A stretch of DNA of 64,000 nt from JBNGOQ01 sp050589645 (lineage in GTDB: Bacteria > Bacteroidota > Bacteroidia > Flavobacteriales > Flavobacteriaceae): the NCBI RefSeq assembly GCF_050589645.1, contig NZ_JBNGOQ010000002.1, positions 310,001 to 374,000 of the forward strand, read 5' to 3'. This document shows, piece by piece, positions 26,225 through 33,919 of the stretch (position 1 is the first letter of the stretch; each line of letters starts with the position of its first letter). The position numbers were made by a program, and so were the translations under genes. Below the pieces are notes generated by a model. The model was not told where the DNA came from, did not search any database, and saw nothing but the letters and a program-made list of their open reading frames with translations.

Positions 26225-26756
26225 TCATATAGGAGCCTTCGCTTGCTGAAAAGGTGAGCTCAAAATGCTCCCGTTGATAAGGAGTGGTAAACAGGTAGGT
26301 ACTTCCCACGCCAACGACCATGCCGGCCAACACATCCCACCCATCATGCCTGTCTGCCGCTATTCTGCTGTATCCGGTGAATCCGGCCAAAACATAGGCC
26401 GGGATCCCGTATTTCCAACCGTATCGTCTTTGGATGAAGGAGGCGCCCTGAAAGGTGGCAGAGGTATGGCCCGATGGAAACGCCCTTCCGCCACTGTCAA
26501 AAGGGCGCGACTTGTTAATAATTTCCTTTAGCCCAGAAGTCAGGCCCCGGTTCAATAAAAAGCTTTTACTAAACTGCCACATACCCTGCGTATCCCCCAG
26601 AATAACCGTACTCCCAAGCGCTGTGGCAGGGATGGTAATCAATAAAACATCACCTATCGTTTCCACGGTTTCGTTTTGGGCGCTGAGGTTTCCCATGGAA
26701 AATAATGACAGGAGCGATATCAAGTGAGCTGTGCCGGTTTTCAGTATACGATTCAT
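26202..26756 (-). CDS. PAP2-family phosphatase, exported
   Basis: A 184-residue acid-phosphatase family protein. The three PAP2 signature motifs are visible: KEIINKSRPFD, FPSGHTSAT (catalytic His) and SRIAADRHDGWDVLAG. An N-terminal signal (SLFSMGNLSAQ) and few further helices suggest a periplasmic enzyme rather than a multi-pass one. Likely substrates are lipid A phosphates, undecaprenyl pyrophosphate or phosphatidate. First gene of the operon PAP2-GT2-GT39, with a PmrA-box-like repeat array ~75-120 bp upstream. Confidence 0.85.
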   Translation of the reverse strand: MNRILKTGTAHLISLLSLFSMGNLSAQNETVETIGDVLLITIPATALGSTVILGDTQGMWQFSKSFLLNRGLTSGLKEIINKSRPFDSGGRAFPSGHTSATFQGASFIQRRYGWKYGIPAYVLAGFTGYSRIAADRHDGWDVLAGMVVGVGSTYLFTTPYQREHFELTFSASEGSYMIGFNYKF

Positions 26757-26830
26757 CTAAAAGTGCATTAACAAGGAAGTAGAAATGCTCCGGATAGGGT
26801 GTGTTTTAATGGTTCTGTAAATATGGGCTT

Positions 26831-26874
26831 GGATTCTAAAAATGCTTTTAAGGAATTCTAAAGGAAATCTTAAG
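26831..26874 (-). promoter_or_regulatory. Four 11-bp direct repeats resembling PmrA boxes
   Basis: On the minus strand the four consecutive units are CTTAAGATTTC (26864-26874), CTTTAGAATTC (26853-26863), CTTAAAAGCAT (26842-26852) and TTTTAGAATCC (26831-26841). Each starts with a variant of YTTAAK and the period is exactly 11 bp, the layout of the PmrA box (YTTAAK-N5-YTTAAK) and of OmpR-family tandem sites. The array ends 75 bp before the PAP2 start. The adjacent OmpR-type regulator is the obvious candidate to bind it. Confidence 0.55.
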
Positions 26875-27062
26875 CCTCCTTCACAGCGATTGTAAAGTTT
26901 GATCAAAAACATATGGTCCGAAATGCCTAAAACTGTAGGATCTGAGGATTGTATTTCTGGATATGGCATGCATGGGAAGGAACAATAGGGTTATTTTCCA
27001 TTGGTTCAGCACAGAAGAATCGATTCTAAATATGACCATAAGCACAAGGCCCTATGCCGAAG

Positions 27063-27084
27063 GAGAGTTAAAGGAAATCTAAAA
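27063..27084 (-). promoter_or_regulatory. Second pair of 11-bp direct repeats
   Basis: On the minus strand TTTTAGATTTC (27074-27084) is followed directly by CTTTAACTCTC (27063-27073). The first unit is close to those in the 26831-26874 array, and the spacing is again 11 bp. It starts 5 bp after the sensor-kinase stop, ~310 bp upstream of PAP2, so it could be a distal site for the same regulator. Confidence 0.4.
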
Positions 27085-27088
27085 ACAC

Positions 27089-28363
27089 CTAATGCTGCGG
27101 AAAATAGACAGAAAACTGGTGGTACTGCGCTTTAAATGCGTATTGAATTTTCAGGCCATAGCTGTCGCAAATTTTCTTTACAATGGCCAGTCCCAGCCCC
27201 AGGGATTTTTTAGTGTTGTCCTCCCTATAAAAGCGGTCGTAGAGCTTTTCGGGCGCTGCTATGGGTTGATCCCCAGTATTGGAAACCGTAAAGGAAGTGT
27301 TGGTGACATTGACGAAGATCTGCCCATCTTCCGGGGTGTATTTTACCGCATTTGACAAGAGATTATCGGTAAGTATTCTTGCCAAGGTCGGGTCCATATG
27401 CACTTCAACGGGATCTGCAGCTTCCATGTTAATGGAAACGGAACCCATTTCCTGATGGTCCTCGATCGATTGTTGTAAAACCTCAACGATATTTAGGGTT
27501 CCGGAAGAGGCAAACTGTTGATTCCCTATTTTGGCCAACAGCACCAGTTTTTTGTTGAGCCTGGCCAGACGCTGTACATTTTGCTGCAGTTCCGTGAGCT
27601 GTTGGAACTGCTGGTCGTTTACCGCATTGTCATCTATAATGGTCCCAATAATGGCCTGCATAATGGCCAGGGGATTCTGAATCTCATGGGAAACATCCTC
27701 TGTAAACTGTTTTAGATTCTTGTAATCCAAGGCCACCTTCTCGGTGAGCGTGTACAGTTCGTTGTTCAGTTCTGAAAACTCTAGGATGTCGGTCTCGATC
27801 AGCTCTATTTTCTTTCCGGACAACAGGGAGAAGGTCTTGATCCTGTGCAGATTTTCAAAAAAAGGCATCCATATGGTTTTGGTATGTTGGCGGGTAAAGT
27901 AATACTGGGCCAGGAAAATTATAAGTATGATGCCCAAAAAAGCCGTAAGAATGGCAAGCACAATGTCCTCGGACTCTACCAATAATATCCGTACGGAGAT
28001 TTGATACATTTTGCCATTGGCCTTTTTATAGGCAGAGAGTTGGCGGAAGCGCTCCATTTCGCTTTCTAAGGGGTCATAGATCAGGGTATCCTTTAGTGTT
28101 ATGCCTCCGGTCAATTCGGTCTCCTGTACTTCTATAATTGGATGGATCGATTTTACCGGCTGTCCCTCGCCAAGGAGTTTTTCTATTCTGTACAGGGTAG
28201 ATTTTAAGGAATCATCGGTTTCGTCACGGATAAAATGTTGTGTCACAAAGTAGAGGGGTACCAAGCTTACCAACATTAGCACCACCGCAGAAATCAGGTA
28301 TTTCCGGGAAGTCCTCTTAAGCAGGTTTACTTTTTTTTGCCTGTTTGCCATACGCTTAGCCAT
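27089..28363 (-). CDS. Sensor histidine kinase
   Basis: A 424-residue inner-membrane kinase with two transmembrane helices (about 22-43 and 134-156) bounding a ~90-residue periplasmic sensor, then HisKA with His226 in FTEDVSHEIQNPL and a HATPase domain (N box LLSNAVKYTPEDG, G box LGLGLAIVKKI). Its start overlaps the response-regulator gene by 8 bp, so the two form one unit. By context it is the PmrB/PhoQ-like partner controlling envelope genes; the stimulus is unknown. Confidence 0.93.
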   Translation of the reverse strand: MAKRMANRQKKVNLLKRTSRKYLISAVVLMLVSLVPLYFVTQHFIRDETDDSLKSTLYRIEKLLGEGQPVKSIHPIIEVQETELTGGITLKDTLIYDPLESEMERFRQLSAYKKANGKMYQISVRILLVESEDIVLAILTAFLGIILIIFLAQYYFTRQHTKTIWMPFFENLHRIKTFSLLSGKKIELIETDILEFSELNNELYTLTEKVALDYKNLKQFTEDVSHEIQNPLAIMQAIIGTIIDDNAVNDQQFQQLTELQQNVQRLARLNKKLVLLAKIGNQQFASSGTLNIVEVLQQSIEDHQEMGSVSINMEAADPVEVHMDPTLARILTDNLLSNAVKYTPEDGQIFVNVTNTSFTVSNTGDQPIAAPEKLYDRFYREDNTKKSLGLGLAIVKKICDSYGLKIQYAFKAQYHQFSVYFPQH

Positions 28364-29030
28364 CGGTAAATCTATAGCCTATACCGTAGACCGTTTTAAT
28401 GTAGTCTGCGGCCACTTTGGTCAACTTTTTCCGCAGGTTATTGATATGCACGTAAATAAAATCAAAATTATCTGCCAAGTCAATATGATCTCCCCATAGG
28501 TGTTCCGCGATGACCTCCTTGGAAAGCACCCTATTTTTGTTCACCATAAAATAAACCAGCAGATCGTATTCCTTTCGGGTCAAGGGCATGGTACGGTCGT
28601 TCACATAAGCCTGTCTGTATTCGGTATTCACGGTTATCTCGTTATGGACAAGACAAACATCCCCACCGTATTTGCCACGCCTGAGCACCGCTTTGATCCT
28701 AGCGTTCAATTCCGTTAGGTGGAAGGGTTTGGTGATATAGTCGTCCGCTCCCAGATCTAGGCCTTCCAATTTATCGTCCAAGGAATTATTGGCCGAGATG
28801 ATGATCACGCCGCTTTTTTTGCCTTCTTTCTTTAAGGCTTTTAGCACGTCCAGGCCACTACCGCTTATTAAATTGATATCGAGCACAACAACATCATAAT
28901 CGTATAGGGATACCTTGTACAGTGCCTCGTCATAGTTGGATGCGGCTTCGCACACAAAACCTTCCCGCTTTAAAAATTTGATAATGGACTCCTGCAGGGC
29001 AACTTCGTCTTCTGCGATCAGTAGTTTCAT
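28356..29030 (-). CDS. OmpR-family response regulator
   Basis: A 224-residue regulator: receiver with acidic pair at residues 7-9 and phosphoacceptor Asp51 (VVVLDINLIS), Lys in ITKPFHLTEL, and a winged-helix DNA-binding domain (LTRKEYDLLVYFMVNKNRVL; YVHINNLRKKL). Start placed at 29030 (MKLLIAEDE), since the ten upstream codons add nothing to the fold. It probably regulates the PAP2-GT2-GT39 operon through the 11-bp repeats upstream of PAP2. Confidence 0.93.
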   Translation of the reverse strand: MKLLIAEDEVALQESIIKFLKREGFVCEAASNYDEALYKVSLYDYDVVVLDINLISGSGLDVLKALKKEGKKSGVIIISANNSLDDKLEGLDLGADDYITKPFHLTELNARIKAVLRRGKYGGDVCLVHNEITVNTEYRQAYVNDRTMPLTRKEYDLLVYFMVNKNRVLSKEVIAEHLWGDHIDLADNFDFIYVHINNLRKKLTKVAADYIKTVYGIGYRFTDG

Positions 29031-29114
29031 CGGTCCTTTCTTAATCCATAAAAATACCACTTAAATCTAAACGAAACTTAAAGTATGGGCCATAGTTACA
29101 CAATGAATTTCCTG

Positions 29115-29150
29115 TTGACATACCGCTGTCACTTTTCTGTCCTACTTTTG
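29115..29150 (+). promoter_or_regulatory. Bacteroidota-type promoter for the VOC gene
   Basis: TTG (29115-29117) and, 25 bp on, TACTTTTG (29143-29150), a match to TAnnTTTG. The spacing is slightly long. It would give a ~50-nt leader ending with a clear ribosome site, AAAAGGAG, before the ATG at 29207. Confidence 0.4.
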
Positions 29151-29206
29151 TTTTAACGGGCCACAAATGGCAGAATACTTTTTGAAAATATACTAAAAGG
29201 AGAAAT

Positions 29207-29623
29207 ATGGAACAACGACTTACCATTGTCGGACTTGGCGTAGCCGATCTTAAAGTCTCGACAGCGTTTTACGAGGAAAATTTTGGGTGGAAAAAAATGG
29301 ATACCAACAATGAAGGGATTAGCTTTTTTCAACTGAACGGGCTACTGTTATCGCTCTATCCAAGGGAAAAACTTGCCGAGGATGCCGGGGTAGCTTCCGA
29401 AGGCAGTGGTTTCAAGGCCTTTTCACTGGCCTACAATACCCGGACCAAGGAGGAGGTGGATGCCTTGATCGAACAATTGGAATCTAAGGGAGTAACAATC
29501 GTAAAAAAGCCCGAGGAGGTCTTCTGGGGCGGATACAGCAGCTATATTTCCGACCCGGATGGAAACCTGTGGGAAATCGCATACAACCCCTATTTGCCCA
29601 TCGATGAAAAAGGCAACGTCTGA
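29207..29623 (+). CDS. VOC-family (glyoxalase/bleomycin-resistance fold) protein
   Basis: A 138-residue protein of two beta-alpha-beta-beta-beta units: ITIVGLGVADLKVSTAFYEENFGWK-like start and YSSYISDPDGNLWEIAYNP end, the classical VOC pattern. Members bind a divalent metal and include glyoxalases, dioxygenases and thiol transferases; function here is open. A strong ribosome binding site (AAAAGGAGAAAT) precedes the ATG. It is followed after 42 bp by an AlkC-like gene. Confidence 0.88.
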   Translation: MEQRLTIVGLGVADLKVSTAFYEENFGWKKMDTNNEGISFFQLNGLLLSLYPREKLAEDAGVASEGSGFKAFSLAYNTRTKEEVDALIEQLESKGVTIVKKPEEVFWGGYSSYISDPDGNLWEIAYNPYLPIDEKGNV

Positions 29624-29665
29624 TCCTCACCACCCGTATGTGCAATACATTAAACCCGACTTGTA

Positions 29666-30772
29666 ATGGCAGAACTATTCAAGAACATCTATTCTACGGA
29701 ATTTTTTGAAAAATTCACGGCAATTGTAGAACTACACCTTCCCCGTTTTGATCGCTCCGCATTCCTGGAGCAGATCTATGACGATGAATGGGAAAATAGG
29801 GAGCTGAAACAGCGAATGAGACACATAAGCCTGGTCCTAAAGGACCAACTATCAGATGACTTTGAACAGAACGCGGAGTTCATTTTAAAGATAATCCCGG
29901 AATTACGGGAGGCCGGATTCAGGGCAGATAAGCTGGAGTTTATCTTTCTCCCCGATTTTGTGGAAATATACGGCCTTAAAGCCTATGGGACCTCCGTGAA
30001 GACGATGGAGCAACTTACCCAATTTGTGAGCTGTGAATTTGCCGTCCGTCCTTTTGTCATTACTTATGAAAAAGAGATGATGGCGCAAATGCTATCCTGG
30101 TCAAAACACGATCATCCGGCAGTTCGAAGGCTTGCCTCCGAGGGTTGCAGACCCAGACTCCCTTGGGCCATGGCCATTCCGGCCTTAAAAGATGACCCGG
30201 CTTTGATACTCCCCATTCTGGAAAATCTAAAGAACGATGTATCGGAGGATGTTCGCAGAAGTGTCGCCAACAACTTAAACGATATTTCAAAGGACCATCC
30301 CAATTTGGTGGTTTCCCTGGCAAAGAAATGGAAGGGAAAGCGTCCGGACACAGACAAGCTCCTCAAACATGCTTGCAGGACGCTCCTGAAACAGGGAAGC
30401 CCGGAAGTCATGCAATTGTTCGGTTTTGGTGATGTAAGGAAAATTAAGTTGGAGGACCTCCAGATCCTTACGCCCAAGGTAAAAATTGGGGAATCGCTCG
30501 AATTTAGCTGTAAACTGATCAATACCGCCAGGATTCCAACCAAAGTGCGATTGGAATACGGACTGTATTATCAAAAGGCCAACGGTACCTTATCCAAAAA
30601 GGTTTTTAAGATAAGCGAAAAGGATTATCCTGAAAGCACCTCCCATATTATCCGAAGAAAACAACCCTTTAAACCCATAACCACCCGGAGGTTCCACCTT
30701 GGGAGGCACCAGTTGTCCATCATCCTCAATGGACGGGAGTCGGACCGGCATGATTTTGAGCTGGTAGGGTAG
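29666..30772 (+). CDS. alkC: AlkC-like DNA alkylation repair glycosylase
   Basis: A 368-residue HEAT-like repeat DNA glycosylase. The helical repeats cover ~1-250 (AEFILKIIPELREAG, HDHPAVRRLASEGCRPRLPW, LKNDVSEDVRRSVANNLNDIS), and a C-terminal Ig-like beta domain (~255-368: LTPKVKIGESLEFSCKL ... RRFHLGRHQLSI) distinguishes AlkC from AlkD. AlkC excises 3-methyladenine-type lesions without flipping the base. The length matches the family. The assignment rests on architecture and a few motifs, so AlkC versus another HEAT-Ig member remains to be separated. Confidence 0.78.
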   Translation: MAELFKNIYSTEFFEKFTAIVELHLPRFDRSAFLEQIYDDEWENRELKQRMRHISLVLKDQLSDDFEQNAEFILKIIPELREAGFRADKLEFIFLPDFVEIYGLKAYGTSVKTMEQLTQFVSCEFAVRPFVITYEKEMMAQMLSWSKHDHPAVRRLASEGCRPRLPWAMAIPALKDDPALILPILENLKNDVSEDVRRSVANNLNDISKDHPNLVVSLAKKWKGKRPDTDKLLKHACRTLLKQGSPEVMQLFGFGDVRKIKLEDLQILTPKVKIGESLEFSCKLINTARIPTKVRLEYGLYYQKANGTLSKKVFKISEKDYPESTSHIIRRKQPFKPITTRRFHLGRHQLSIILNGRESDRHDFELVG

Positions 30773-30889
30773 TTGGTGTTCAGGATGTAATAGCAAACGG
30801 GTTCATGTTTTCGCGGGTCTCGGTTATCTAAAAATTAAGTAAATTCGACACCGTTGTGATGCTATGAACCAAACGGAACCGAATTTAAA

Positions 30890-32011
30890 ATGTCCCAAAC
30901 GCGTGAGCTAAAAGAAATTGCCAAACTTTTTTTTAAACTGGGAAGTATTGCCTTTGGGGGCCCAGCGGCCCATATCGCCATGATGGAGGACGAAGTGGTA
31001 AAAAAAAGAAAGTGGATGACCCAAGAACACTTTCTGGATCTCGTAGGCGCTACCAATTTGATCCCAGGTCCCAATTCCACCGAAATGACCATGCACTGTG
31101 GGCATGAAAGAGCCGGTTGGAAAGGGTTATTTGCTGCGGGCCTTAGTTTTATTTTTCCCGCGGTGGTCATCACGTCGGTATTTGCCTGGTTATACCAGCA
31201 ATACGGTCAATTACCCCAGGTAGCACCGTATATTTATGGCATTAAACCTGCAGTGATCGCCATTATCGTAATGGCGGGCTATCGACTGGGAAAAAAGGCC
31301 GTAAAGAGCACCAAACTTGCTATTTTGGGAATAGTGGCCCTAACGTCCAGCCTTTTGGGGATCAATGAAATTGCCGTGCTGTTTGGTTGTGGTTTCCTGG
31401 GTTTACTGATCTACGCTCTTGAAAGAGGCGGAACAAGGTTGAACAGTATTGCCCCCTTTTTGATAATGCAGGCAGCGGCCCCTATAAAACTGGAAGCCTT
31501 AAAAATATTCTTGACCTTTTTAAAGGTCGGTGCCATTCTGTACGGCAGCGGGTACGTGCTGTTTGCCTTTCTGGATTCGGAGTTGGTGGCCCACGGGTGG
31601 CTTACACGGCAAGAATTGCTCGATGCCGTGGCCGTAGGGCAGATTACCCCAGGTCCGGTATTGTCTACCGCAACCTTTATTGGATGGCAGATGCAGGGTG
31701 CTTGGGGAGCCTTGGCGGCAACTATTGGTATTTTCCTCCCATCCTTCCTGTTTGTTCTTATCTTGAACCCCCTAATCCCCAAAATGCGCAGATCAAAGTG
31801 GATCGGCACCTTTTTGGATGCCGTGAATGTTGCCGCGGTAGCCTTGATCCTGGCGGTCTGTTTTGAAATGGGCAAGGATACACTTATCGATTGGAGAACA
31901 ATCGTTATTGCGATTGCCGGATTGATCACCGTATTCGTTTTCAAAAAACTAAACAGCGCGTTTATTGTTTTGGGAGGAGCATTGATCGGTTATCTGCTAA
32001 GTTGGATATGA
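30890..32011 (+). CDS. chrA: Chromate transporter (ChrA, long-chain)
   Basis: A 373-residue CHR-family membrane protein with two homologous halves. The first half has FGGPAAHIAMMEDEVV and HFLDLVGATNLIPGPNSTEM; the second repeats the pattern as LTRQELLDAVAVGQITPGPVLSTATFIGW. Such proteins export chromate, driven by the proton gradient; other oxyanions may also be substrates. Single gene in a plus-strand run. Confidence 0.92.
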   Translation: MSQTRELKEIAKLFFKLGSIAFGGPAAHIAMMEDEVVKKRKWMTQEHFLDLVGATNLIPGPNSTEMTMHCGHERAGWKGLFAAGLSFIFPAVVITSVFAWLYQQYGQLPQVAPYIYGIKPAVIAIIVMAGYRLGKKAVKSTKLAILGIVALTSSLLGINEIAVLFGCGFLGLLIYALERGGTRLNSIAPFLIMQAAAPIKLEALKIFLTFLKVGAILYGSGYVLFAFLDSELVAHGWLTRQELLDAVAVGQITPGPVLSTATFIGWQMQGAWGALAATIGIFLPSFLFVLILNPLIPKMRRSKWIGTFLDAVNVAAVALILAVCFEMGKDTLIDWRTIVIAIAGLITVFVFKKLNSAFIVLGGALIGYLLSWI

Positions 32012-32171
32012 GCGTATGTCTACATCCAATAGGCCATAAATTATTTGATGACACTCGTTGGTATGAGGCCTGTTCCCACCCAAGGATGATAAAATTAAAG
32101 ATGACTTTGTCCTGTTTTTACTATGTGCGAATCGTTCTTAATAGTATTTTAGCAGCCAAACAACTACGTAA

Positions 32172-33374
32172 ATGAATACAACTAAAGCACTACAGGGAAT
32201 TGCCTGTCTACTGGTTCTGTCCCTATCGGCCTTTTCATGTAACCAAAAAAAGAAGGCTCCAGCCGAAACGGACACCCAAAAGGAGGTACCGGAGCTTGGA
32301 TCTCATTTGCCGCTGGACAGCCTGAACCTTCCTGACGGATTTAAGATTGAAGTGTTCGCTGACAATATAGATGGTGCACGCTCCATGGCCATGGGAGGGA
32401 ATGGAACCCTTTTTGTAGGCACCCGAAATGAAAACAAGGTGTATGCCATCCAAGATTTGGATGGGGATTTCAGGGCCGATAAGACATTTGTTCTAGACAC
32501 TACCCTGGAAGTTCCCAATGGCGTGGCCTTCAAGGATGGCGCCCTGTTTGTGGCCGAGGTCAACCGACTGCTTAAATACTCCAATATAGAAGCACAATTA
32601 TCCGATCCACCGAAGCCCGAGGTAATTTATGACGATTACCCAACGGAATTCCATCATGGTTGGAAGTACATTGCCTTTGGACCCGATGATAAACTGTACG
32701 TGCCGGTAGGTGCCCCCTGCAATATATGCGACAGTACAGTGGTTGATGCAAGGTACGCCACTATAACCCGTATGGACCCTGATGGTAGCAATAGGGAAAT
32801 CTATGCCAAAGGGGTTCGAAATACGGTAGGCTTTACCTGGCATCCAGAAACTGAAGAACTGTGGTTTACAGACAACGGAAGGGACATGCTAGGTGATGAT
32901 ATCCCGCCCTGTGAACTGAATAAGGTGACAGAGGCCGGTCAACATTTTGGCTACCCCTTTTGCCATGGAGGTACGGTAAAAGATCCCGAATTTGGGGATC
33001 AACATCCCTGTTCGGATTTTGTGGCCCCGGTACAAGCCTTGGGCGCACATGTGGCGCCACTGGGGGTCAAATTCTACACAGGAGACATGTTCCCCGAAAA
33101 ATACAAGGGCGTAGCCTTTATTGCCGAACACGGTTCCTGGAACCGCTCTTCCAAAGTGGGGTACAGGATTACCTTGGTAAGCCAAGCCGAGGATGGAACC
33201 GTGGCCTATGAGACCTTTTTGGATGGATGGCTCAACGAGGCTACCCAAGAGGCCTTTGGCAGACCCGTGGACCTGTTGTTCCTGGAAGATGGCTCCCTAT
33301 TGATCTCGGACGATTTTGGTGATGCCATCTATCGGGTGTCCTATAGTGATACCCGTGTGGCGAGCACGCATTAA
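32172..33374 (+). CDS. PQQ-dependent sugar dehydrogenase/sorbosone dehydrogenase-like lipoprotein
   Basis: A 400-residue lipoprotein (LSLSAFSCNQ, Cys23) with the soluble glucose/L-sorbosone dehydrogenase propeller: LPDGFKIEVFADNIDGARSM, FHHGWKYIAFGPDDKLYVPVG, GVRNTVGFTWHPETEELWFTDNG, IAEHGSWNRSSKVGYRI, GRPVDLLFLEDGSLLISDDFG. The last segments carry residues that hold PQQ and calcium in the family. Expected to oxidise sugars in the periplasm, provided PQQ is made or imported; no PQQ genes are in the window. Confidence 0.88.
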   Translation: MNTTKALQGIACLLVLSLSAFSCNQKKKAPAETDTQKEVPELGSHLPLDSLNLPDGFKIEVFADNIDGARSMAMGGNGTLFVGTRNENKVYAIQDLDGDFRADKTFVLDTTLEVPNGVAFKDGALFVAEVNRLLKYSNIEAQLSDPPKPEVIYDDYPTEFHHGWKYIAFGPDDKLYVPVGAPCNICDSTVVDARYATITRMDPDGSNREIYAKGVRNTVGFTWHPETEELWFTDNGRDMLGDDIPPCELNKVTEAGQHFGYPFCHGGTVKDPEFGDQHPCSDFVAPVQALGAHVAPLGVKFYTGDMFPEKYKGVAFIAEHGSWNRSSKVGYRITLVSQAEDGTVAYETFLDGWLNEATQEAFGRPVDLLFLEDGSLLISDDFGDAIYRVSYSDTRVASTH

Positions 33375-33375
33375 G

Positions 33376-33403
33376 GTTTAAAGTTCAAGGTTTAGGGGTC
33401 AAG
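33376..33403. repeat. Degenerate heptamer tract (GTTYARN), four units
   Basis: Units GTTTAAA, GTTCAAG, GTTTAGG, GGTCAAG are in exact 7-bp phase, starting 1 bp after the stop of the sugar dehydrogenase gene. Same unit type as at 33678-33747. Confidence 0.75.
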
Positions 33404-33404
33404 A

Positions 33405-33484
33405 GCAAGCTCAAGTCCAAGGTCAATTGCTTATTGTTCACTGTCATTATACACCAAAGCTTTAGCGAAGGTGTGCCCACTGCC
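33405..33484. repeat. 80-bp direct repeat, copy 1
   Basis: Pairs with 33749-33828 at 77 of 80 positions. It includes ACACC...GGTGT, an imperfect palindrome around AAGCTTTAGC, and starts with GCAAGCTCAA. The two copies flank the REP-like element and the GTTYARN tract, so the intervening ~265 bp may have been inserted or duplicated with them. Confidence 0.8.
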
Positions 33485-33568
33485 TATTGTTAACTGTTTC
33501 TGGTTTCAGGTTTTTCGTTTATTGTTGTTTCTTACTGTAAACTGATTACTGACTACTGACTATTGCTT
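33479..33568. repeat. Degenerate heptamer tract (AYTGNNN)
   Basis: Consecutive units ACTGCCT, ATTGTTA, ACTGTTT, CTGGTTT, CAGGTTT, TTCGTTT, ATTGTTG, then a 6-bp unit, then ACTGTAA, ACTGATT, ACTGACT, ACTGACT, ATTGCTT. Thirteen units with one slip. Similar units precede it at 33426-33446 (ATTGCTT, ATTGTTC, ACTGTCA). Confidence 0.8.
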
Positions 33569-33569
33569 C

Positions 33570-33650
33570 GAGATTCTTCGCTTCGTTTCACTCAGCTCTG
33601 AATGACAATATAGAATCATTTGTCATTCCGAGCCTGCGAGGAATCTTTAG
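33570..33650. repeat. REP-like imperfect palindromic element
   Basis: Left arm GATTCTTCGC...TGAATGACAA and right arm TTGTCATTCC...GCGAGGAATC are inverted copies around a short centre (TATAGAATCA). The right 32 bp (33619-33650) recur exactly at 48009-48040. The shape is that of bacterial REP/BIME elements; no transposase is nearby. Confidence 0.7.
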
Positions 33651-33677
33651 TTTCATTATTCCCTGCCGATTGTCCAG

Positions 33678-33747
33678 GTTCAAGGTTTAGCGTTTGGAAT
33701 TTGGTGTTTAGGGTTTAGGGTTTGGAGTTCAAAGTTTAAGGTTCAAT
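33678..33747. repeat. Degenerate heptamer tract (GTTYARN), ten units
   Basis: Ten units in exact phase: GTTCAAG, GTTTAGC, GTTTGGA, ATTTGGT, GTTTAGG, GTTTAGG, GTTTGGA, GTTCAAA, GTTTAAG, GTTCAAT. It runs up to the second 80-bp direct repeat. It superficially resembles a telomeric repeat, but it is short and degenerate. Confidence 0.8.
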
Positions 33748-33748
33748 A

Positions 33749-33828
33749 GCAAGCTCAAATTCAAGGTCAATTGCTTATTGTTCACTGTCATTATACACCG
33801 AAGCTTTAGCGAAGGTGTGCCCACTGCC
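33749..33828. repeat. 80-bp direct repeat, copy 2
   Basis: Second copy of 33405-33484 with three mismatches. The end of the copy runs into more ACTGNNN-like units (CCACTGC, CCACTGT, GTACTGC) up to ~33860. The EamA gene follows at 33920. Confidence 0.8.
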
Positions 33829-33919
33829 CACTGTGTACTGCCAACCAATAATTGTTCACTCTTCATTGCCTTTCCTCACCGGAATGCGCTAATATTGCAG
33901 TTCATTTTGTAACAGACAC

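Larger units (their letters stand above)
26757..27088. other. Intergenic control region between sensor kinase and PAP2 operon
   Basis: This 332-bp gap contains no convincing gene (a 70-codon frame at 26757-26969 has no features). It holds two sets of 11-bp direct repeats described separately (26831-26874 and 27063-27084), so it is probably the control region of the PAP2 operon. No terminator hairpin after the kinase gene was seen. Confidence 0.5.

Noticed and set aside
26757..26969. 70-codon minus-strand frame upstream of PAP2
   Set aside because: It runs through the 11-bp repeat array and ends at the PAP2 start; control DNA is the better explanation.
33678..33747. Telomere-like TTTAGGG repeats
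   Set aside because: Short, degenerate and internal to a chromosomal segment with genes on both sides; treated as part of the heptamer family.
33376..33828. CRISPR array
   Set aside because: The repeats are 7-bp or two 80-bp copies, without regular unique spacers, and no cas genes are near.
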